Assembly: GCF_963662255.1 (NCBI RefSeq)
Contig: NC_085052.1
Location: 7,567,307-7,631,306 of the forward strand
Reading direction: 5' to 3'
Source of the DNA: Cinclus cinclus
Taxonomy: Eukaryota; Chordata; Aves; Passeriformes; Cinclidae
DNA: 64,000 nucleotides
Shown: positions 28,901 to 37,900 of the stretch, piece after piece
Numbering within the stretch: the stretch's first letter is position 1
Layout of the letters: each line of letters opens with the position of its first letter
Position numbers and translations under genes: made by a program
The notes under the pieces: generated by a model
Databases searched by the model: none
The model's input: only the letters and a program-made list of their open reading frames with translations
Told to the model about the DNA's origin: nothing

Positions 28901-31900
28901 AATCAGCCTTTTCTCCTATGATTTGTTACCAAAAAAAGCAGGTTAAAAAAATGTATCATATGTTTTGCAGTAAGGGGTAATTAAAGATGTTGAAGTGTGT
29001 AAAGGTCATTTCATCCCTCTAACATTTTAGCCCTTCCCAATTCCTGCATCCCACACCATGCAGGCTTAGCATTCTCTCAGGGCAACTTGTTTTGTACAGA
29101 CACCACTCCAAGTTTTGCTAACACCTTCTACACATTCTCAAAGCAAATCAAAAACAACTTTATTCACACATTTTCCCAGCCTTCCTTTTATGTAAGCATT
29201 TTCCTTTTGACAAAATAAGGAAGACAATCACATTGTCTTCAATGTGATTTCACAAACTGACACTGATCTCCAGTTAATATATGGAGGCATTTGCAGAACA
29301 AGAAATTCATTGTCGATAAGGGAAAATAACACACAGGACAGAAACCAGTGCCAAGTTTGCATACACAACAATGGGTCCCTGAACCAATCTCCCCTGCTCT
29401 AGAGAGCTCATGGAGTTATAGCACAAAGTTCTGGTTCTGCAAAAACAGTCTCAGGTGCCAGCAGTGGTTAAAAAAACCCCACCAAACTATTATAGCAGTT
29501 CCTAGATGTTGCTGTTAAAGGCTACAAACATTAAGTAGGACAAGTTTCATTGACAGACATCTTTGCACTGTGTTGTACAAACATATGAGGAAGTATTCCT
29601 TGGATGTTTGCACAATAACGTAACAAATACCAGGGAACAGAAATGTCAAGACTTCTCTGTTCTATACCTGTATTTCAGGAATGTAATATACTTCCTCAAA
29701 ATGGTAACTAAATGGGTGAAATTAAGCAACCAGTAAATGTCAAGAAGAATACACCTAGCCAGTCTACATGTGCTGAAACATATCCACCTGCCCATGGGTT
29801 AACATCTCTCACAAAACAATAACTCCATCTCCAATCTGCCAGTCCTGCTCCTCAAGGAAAATCCATAAAACATCTTTCAAAACAAGCCTGAGAACTAAAA
29901 TTTCTAATTCCACTGGGTTCAAAAAAACCCATGGACTCAATAGAGATATTGGATTTCAGGCACACTATGATGTTATCTCACATTAACCCCTCCATGTGCC
30001 ACAACATATCATCTACCAGGCTCTCCTTCCCCTAGAAGATCACCTTATCATCTCCTTCTTCCCTCTTCTACCTGCCTTGTAAGGAACCAATAATTTCTTT
30101 GGCCTTGAACAAAGGCAAAGTAGTGACATTCTGTGTAGCTACAATCCATTTTCCTTGAATGGGCAGGCCACATTTTGCACTTTGTTTCCTCTCCCATCTC
30201 ACTTCAAAAAGAAATTCTGTCAGACCCTTGGTTATTTGGGACAGGATGCCATGAACAAAGAGGTGTGAGAAGGTGGCATAAACCACAGAGCAAAAAATGA
30301 CAAGGTGCTGCAGATGAAAAATTTCTGAGGGAAAAGGCTAAAAAGTAAACAAACCACTTTTACTTGGATTCCTCCAAGACAAATACAGTTGGATTTGTTA
30401 ATACTACAATTTGAAAGCAAAAGCAGATGAACACAAGCAAGGTGGCATCTGAAGAATCATCAAGCAAGCAGTAACACTCCTCCTTGCCTTGTGCCTGGGA
30501 GCTTGGCTATCCATTGTGAACAAATCCTTTCTGCCCCACTCAGGAGATAAAACTGTTTTCCTAATGTATTTTATTAAAGCAGGTAAGAAAACATAGCCTA
30601 TCTTTGTGGAGCACTCTTGGGGTATTATGTACATAACTGCTTGCCCACACAGAATTGTTTATACATCACACTCAAAAGTGATACCTACTTTTTATTAAAG
30701 AAGTTGTCTAAAAGATACATATTCTACTAAGCTCTAAACAAATCTGAAATATACTTCGTTTTAAAATCCATGGCTTCTATTTTAGATCTGAGAGAGGGCT
30801 TGCATATCCAAACACCTCTGTACCATCACAATTAGTGTAATAAAATGGTTACCACTACCCAAAAATCCTGCCCTTCCAAGATAATGTTAGAAATATCAGA
30901 ATCTGAAAAAGAAAACAGAACACATCCCTATGCACTGTATGAATAAGTGGGTTTGGTTTCACTAACCCCAAAAGAAAGCACAATGAAGGACAGAGCTCAG
31001 CTGGTGATCTCTAGTGAAATTTTTAAGAGCACACACCACCAAGAGGATCCTTCGAAAGTCAACTCAATTTTCTTGCACTTCCAACTCAAAAATGAACTGG
31101 AGCACAAACACTGAAATACATTGAAAACAAAAAGCAACAAACCAGCACAGTGAGGCTATTTAAAATGAAAATTAGAATTTCAAAAGAAATAGCACTTACA
31201 CCATCATGGTGTGCATGTCAATGTGCAAACACACAAATGTTGGCAGAAGAATAGAGGTCTCAGAGATGCCGAGTTCTTATAAGCCTCCTGAAAACAGACA
31301 GATAGAGGAAATAAATCTATTGCAGATTCCACTAAGAAGGGTCCAGAGGGAGCCCCACTGAATTACTGGATACCAAAAAGTCCACATGGGGCTTCGGTGT
31401 CTAATGAGCTGTAAAGAAAGTCACAAGTAAAAGCTTCTTTAGTTTTGCTCCTTATAGAACCACTGGATGTGCTTTCTAATGTGTTATTAATTCACTCAAC
31501 TCCCTGCCAAAAGATGGAAGGAAAGGGCTTAATTATAAAAAATAAACAAAAACCAAAAGAATTAATGGAGAAAGCTTAGAGTTTGAGAAGTTAAGGGATG
31601 TAAGTAAAAACTTTATTCTTAGGACAATAAGATAATCACAGGAGTTAAAGAAATAACCTCATTTATGGACACCTTCTATCCAGTTCTGCAGGATCTGATG
31701 CCACCCCTCCAGAGAAACAATTTTGCAATACACAAACTCTAGTCCCAGAATCACACTGCAAAAAGTAATTACAAGTCTCAGAAGTTCTGCTAGGTGATTT
31801 GAACCAATTCCTGCTCAGACAAGCCCTCTCTCACACCATACAAGTATGCCTGGCAAGATTTAAAACCTAATCACTAATCTAGCACTCATTTTCTATCCAG

Positions 31901-34900
31901 GCTTCATAAGAACACAAATTTTAACTACTATATGAAATGAAAGTTGTCATATATAAGGTCACAGATGTTATCTTCATTCTGCCCATAATCTCTTGTTCCT
32001 TTTCTAGGCTTTGAGAACACTTGGAGTTTGGGTCTTAAATTACCCAGAGGTCTGGGGGCTTTTTGCATAGCTTCATTCTAGAGAAGCCACAACTTTTGAG
32101 ATTAAATTTTAACCACTCATTGCCCAAGATCATGCCACCAGTACAAAGTACTCCGGGAATTTCCTTCACATTGAGCACCTAGGGAGGTATTTTTTATGTG
32201 GAACATGACAAAAAGTTGCATCCTCAGAAAAAAACAATATACCCCAAGCTTTCCACACATGGAGAAGCAGTGGTTGCATGGACAGTTTGATGGATGGCAA
32301 AGTTCTTCATTCACACTAACATGACTAAAATTCTCTTAGGCTGAATCCAGGTGCTGTGCCACTGAAAAACAAGCAAATTAAGCACAGAATTGAAGCCTGA
32401 AAATTTCACTTATCCATAAAGGCTGTATGTGTTGGGAGACATCTCCTCCCAATGGAAAGTATCAGATTAATGAAGAATTTCATTGCTTAGTGCTGCTCTT
32501 CCCGCCGCCCCCCCCCCCCCTTTGATTAGCACAGGATCATTTCCCTCATTGCTTCTATGTAACAGCACATTCCTGTAGATGAGAAGTTTTAAACAGGACT
32601 ACCACTCTGGAAACTGTGCTACCATTTTCTAAACCATTTCCCCCCAGAAAAACAAACTTCTACATTGTAGTTGAGACAGAAAAGTCATACCTAAGACTGA
32701 ACTGTTCAGAAACCATTTACCACAATAAGTATTGGTCTATTCCCAGTATGTTAATTTTACTGGTGAAGCATGAAATATTTTCTCATTCTACTCTATTTAT
32801 TTTGCCAACATGGTTAAAAAAATCTTTAAAAATCCTGAAGTGCAAAAAGTCCAAACAAGACCAAGTGCAAGTCCCAGAACAAGAAGAAAAAGTGATTCTC
32901 CTACAGAACATTTATGAAATGCTTAGTATTTAAATTCCAGATCCAAGAGCATTCAGCTTCTCCCTCACTTGGAACATATGAAACAACAAAAAGCAAACAA
33001 ACAAAAGCTTTGCCAGCTTGTACATATTTTTATTTCTGGACAAATAGTAATAATTCAGTGAGAAATCTGGAACACTAAGCAGGTACTGCCCTTGGCTACA
33101 CATTTCTGTTTGTCTTGAGTTTATTCCTAAAGAGGCCAAACCAATTAATAACTCAGGTTACACCTCAAGTGTAACACTCCTTGCAGAAGGTGTGTGAGTT
33201 GCATACCAAGGGATAATGCTCAGAGCTGCCACACAGAGTCAGGAAAGTTTCACACAATGTTTGGGAAAATGTCAGAGCCAGTCCAACTCCTGGCAGAGTC
33301 ACCATATGGAGTTTACTGTGGTACCATACATTTTGGCCACTCCACATAGTTCTGCTGCCAGCAGTGATAGACTGAACTGTTTCTTTACAAGATGCATTCC
33401 TAGAAGCAAACAGTAAATCCTGGCCAGAGAGGGTCAGACAGCTCCTCTGAATCCTTATAACAACAAAAGGAACAAAAGAAAAACATCACATTTCAACAAA
33501 CACTTCAGCATCCAAAATAGTGGAAAAACAAATAAGAGTATAAATTTCAAGCACATAGCGTGGAAAGCAAAAAGATACTCAAACCTCTTTAGTCATGAAT
33601 TTATCTCGATACATTATGAGATGCTATTGTCAGTGTGGTCAAAAAAACCCAACAGGCAGACATCTGTGACAGATCCTTCAACTTCCTAAAGCCAAATTAT
33701 TGCATGCCTGATTTACTGAAGTACAAACAGAAAACAGGAAGGCAGAGACAGGAAAGGTTCCAAATAAATGCTGCAGATTCAATACCCAGCAGGGATGTCA
33801 GGTACCTCACACTCTCCTCCACAGGAGAACACAGGAACAGCTGCTGAGCTCTGGCAAGATGTACCTTAGCCTCCCTGAACCAAGCGCCCACAGCCCTCAA
33901 GGATGTCAGGCTAGGGATGGACCTGCCTGGGGTGGCTCATCAGGCTGCCCCCACTGTGCATTCTCCCCTCCCTTGCCCCTCAGGAGCACCTCGAAGCCCC
34001 TGTGAGCCATTTGGAAACAAGGTCTGGCTGAATAACTCTGTTATTGCCTACAGGACTTCACAGTGAAGTCATCAAGGAACCTGAGCATACTCTCTTCTGC
34101 CAAAAAGGCTGAAAGTACTTGAACCATCACAGCTGTTTCCACTGTGAACCGCAGCTAAAGAGCTAATTCAATTGCTTGTGTTTTTAAATCAACAATTTAC
34201 ATATTTAACTGTGACGTCTTAATTTAGCTGAAGTAAATCTATGACTTCTTTTAACTTTAAAGTTCTTTCAAAGGAGGTATCAGGTGATAACTGCTTACAT
34301 TTCCACTGTAAATCCAGCTGTTTACTGCATGCTTCAAACCACAGACTCCTCTGAAATGCACTCATATAAACCAAATGCAAACCCATTACAGCCAGAGCAG
34401 AGACTGGCACTGCCTACTGTGAATTGTGGATCAGACTCTACAGCTATGTCCTTTTAACCTGGCTTTCTTTTCTGTCAAATTATTTGCCTCTGGGTTGAAC
34501 TGAAGATTGTCAACCACATTCTACCTTTAAGCTATCAGGTCAGCAGCTGTAAAAGATCTCTAGTGTTCAGATTAGTAGAGAATGGGAAAAATGGCAAATA
34601 TAATGCATTACTGACTTTTTCTGCATTTAAGATGCAATTTAGAAGGCTTAATTGATTTCTACATCTGTTACTCTTATCTGAACTTCTCATGTAAAAATAA
34701 TGGCTAAACCCAAAGAATTTGACTTGTGAGGAAGGAATCAACACTGGGACATTACTCTTGGGAGTACTCGCACTTTTTTGTGTATGTAACACCTGCAGTC
34801 TGTGGGGATCACCAAAGTAAGATTAACACAGTAAAAATAATGAAAACCAGCAGTGAACAAAATTTCTGTCTGTCAAGGCTCTAGTCTGGATTCTCTCATG

Positions 34901-37900
34901 CAGCCATTTTGCTACCTTTGGCTTCTCACATGTGTCTATTGATGCATTTGTAGAGCATCCCTCTACAGCAGCAGCAATGCAATCCAAAACACTCTAAAAT
35001 CCAAAAAGTGCCTCTTAAGTCCTCATAGTATTAAAGAGGACAGAAAAGAAACAAAGACCATCTGTTAGTCCAAGCTAAATAACAATGAAGTTGTCTACAC
35101 ATAAGGAAAACTACCAAAATAGAACTGTAATCCACAACTACATTCCCAAAACATCAGTTTCAGTGCTATCTTAATTAGTTTTTCTTTCTTTCTTTTTCAG
35201 TACACTAAATAGTATAGAAATCTTCCTGTAAAACAGTGATTTGGTATTTATTAACATTTCACAGAAAACTGAAACAAACAAAATTTTTAAAATAACCAGT
35301 CTGGACATCAAAGTCTGAGTAGCACACTTCTGACTAAAAAGGAGCTGAAGTACACACCTGAGCTAAATATGCAGCACAGCTGACATAACTGTACGTTGGT
35401 TCAGCTCTTCACTGACAGAGAAAAGAAAACCAGCAAATAAAACCCCCCACTAATACAAGGCATTTAGCATTCCTTACCTTGGAACCTGCCAACATAGTTC
35501 CCAGCATTTTTGTTCCTTTTCCAATACCAACCACTGCAAAGACAGAAGAAGAAATGCTACTTCAAAATAGCCCTGCAATTGCCTTTTTTAACACCACTCA
35601 ATACTAAATATTATGCTAGTCAGAAACTCAGCCTTTCATGCTCTGTTAGCATAGAGTCAACACTTTTGAGAAAGCATCTCTGATGTTCAAACAACATGGA
35701 ACTAGTAAAAGGAAAAAAAAGTCTAAATAATCTTCATCCATTGTTAAAATACTTAAATTCAACTCCTGTATTTATTTATCTTTTAATCACCAAAGAAATG
35801 GAGAGTGCAATTAACACTGCCTCTGGTTTGATGAAAGTTATGGCTCACCAATAATGAATGAACCCTTCATTGTAACCAAATAGTCCTTTTAAAGGTTGAT
35901 AACCTTTAAAACCAAGAGTAAAACAGCCACGACAGTAAGACAGCATAATGGAATTCTTTACCAGACTTGTAGGAAGAAAGTAAAATAATCAAAAGGTCCA
36001 ACTGCCTATTACTGTGCTTGTACAAATTACTGTTATTTCAATCTTAACACCAGTATTCAAAAAAAAAAAAAAACAGCAGTCAGCTTTTCATAAAAGAAAG
36101 AGACTGAAAGAGAGTTTTATTTTATATTTTACCTTAAAGCTTTTTACAAGGTGCTTTCCTTTAAAATGCTTTCCTATTGATTTTTTCCACATACAGCAAT
36201 ACAAAGAAAATTTTAGAAGGGAATTAATTTTGTGTACAACTCATGGAATGTGTAACAGCTTATGTACTTTATTTTACTAAAACTAGAGGAGTTAAGGGAT
36301 CTTTCAGGAAATCAGCTTCATGCTAATCAAAAGCCAGGATCGAAAACATCAAACTGAAAATGTACTTTGAAAAAAAATAAAATTGTGTTCTAATGTTTCT
36401 CAATTTTTGTGCTCTGAGATTTGTTAGATTCCTCCTTGTTCTCAATTACTACTCCTCTTATTCCTGAGGGTTTTTAGTCACACATGCCCTTGTGGTTGTG
36501 CTTTCATGTACCTTCAGTTCAACCTGCTCCTGTTATTTGCCTGACAGCAAAAAGCTGCAAGAAGCTGAGAAAAGGAGATAAGCACACAGATAAGACTTTA
36601 CAACCAAGCACTTTTCTTGCAACATGACATAACTGACACTTCAACAGCTGAGCTGAAATTTGCTGAAGAGTGTCAAGAGATTCAATAGAATAATTTTAAA
36701 GAGACATTGAATGCTTTTGTGAACAAGATACTAACAATTTTCTCCATTAATCATCAGCTTATAGAGAATGTGCGTTATTGAACAGTCACATAAACCCCAC
36801 TTGAGAGACTACAATGAATTTAAAAGATTTAACTGCATTTTTACTTTTTCATACTTTTTCATGATTTCTTCTACTGTGGAAGAGTAATTCATTACTGCCG
36901 TATAAAAATAAGCCAAATAAAATTCCCATTATACAGCAAGAAGCAACAAGCTGGAACAACAGCCCAAGAATAACACCAAAAGAAGATATTTACCAATACT
37001 TGACCTTGCCTTTCTGTCACACATCATAGATCACTGACCACTGCCTCCAAGGCCCTTCCTCACCTATATTTGCTGTCAGTAAGAAAGAAAATATAGAAGT
37101 ATGTTTTCTGATAAAGAGCACTGCTCAGTTATTGGCAGTACACCTGGCACATTAAGGAGTACCCTCTATCAATTAATTCCCAGGGAATCAAGTTACAGAC
37201 ATGCAGTGTACAAAACCTGGGAGACAGCAGTACACATCACAAAGCATTTCAGAAAATTTAGTATTTCTATCATGGTCCTGTCCATAAGGAAGGAAAGTTT
37301 CCTGCTCCACCACTCCATTCTGAGAAGCAGCACACATATTCTGAATAACTTGTTTCTCTTGTGTCTTCCCTCTCTCCTAATTACCTTACCTGAACGTACA
37401 AGAAATCTGGGCACATTCCCTTTCCCATTCCTCTCCAGTTTTGTCCCTTTCAATCTAGCTACCATTGATTTTTCCCTGTATGTTTTATATGGCAGTGGAA
37501 TGAAAGATCCCATGCCTTTTTTCAATCCATCCACAGCAAATTAAGGTGATGTGCTTCTCTACCTATACCAAGCACATCAAGCCCAAATACCTTCTGTCAT
37601 GCCATAGAGGCAGGCTTTGGAGACTGCTGGGTATCAACAGCTGGAGAAGCAATTAAAAAAGCATGAGTGATTTTGCTTTTCCTGTGGATCAATGCTGTTG
37701 ACTTTGCACAATGAGAAGCGGCATGCTCAAAGGGAACACCTGTGTAAAACAAAAATGTGTGCTTCAGAAATGCACACTGAATTGTCTAGTGAGCAGCCCC
37801 AGAGAACAGCAAATCTGAACCAAACCAGGCAGTGCTCCATTCTAACCCAAGAATGTCACATTTTGCCATGTTCACAAGTGACAATTACCAGCTACAGACA

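Larger units (their letters stand above)
22439..35477 (-). other. TRUB1: TRUB1 intron 3 (13 kb)
   Basis: The largest intron, GT-AG, AT-rich throughout. It contains a 13-base C run (32508-32520), a TTTC-rich tract near 35179-35198 and a 9-bp inverted repeat (29226-29249). I found no CR1 copy, nested gene or retrocopy in it. All open frames are short and unrelated to known families. Confidence 0.88.

Noticed and set aside
37101..37544. 147-codon open frame in intron 2, overlapped by a 113-codon frame on the other strand
   Set aside because: Neither translation resembles a known family, both lie inside a TRUB1 intron, and overlapping frames on both strands are expected by chance.
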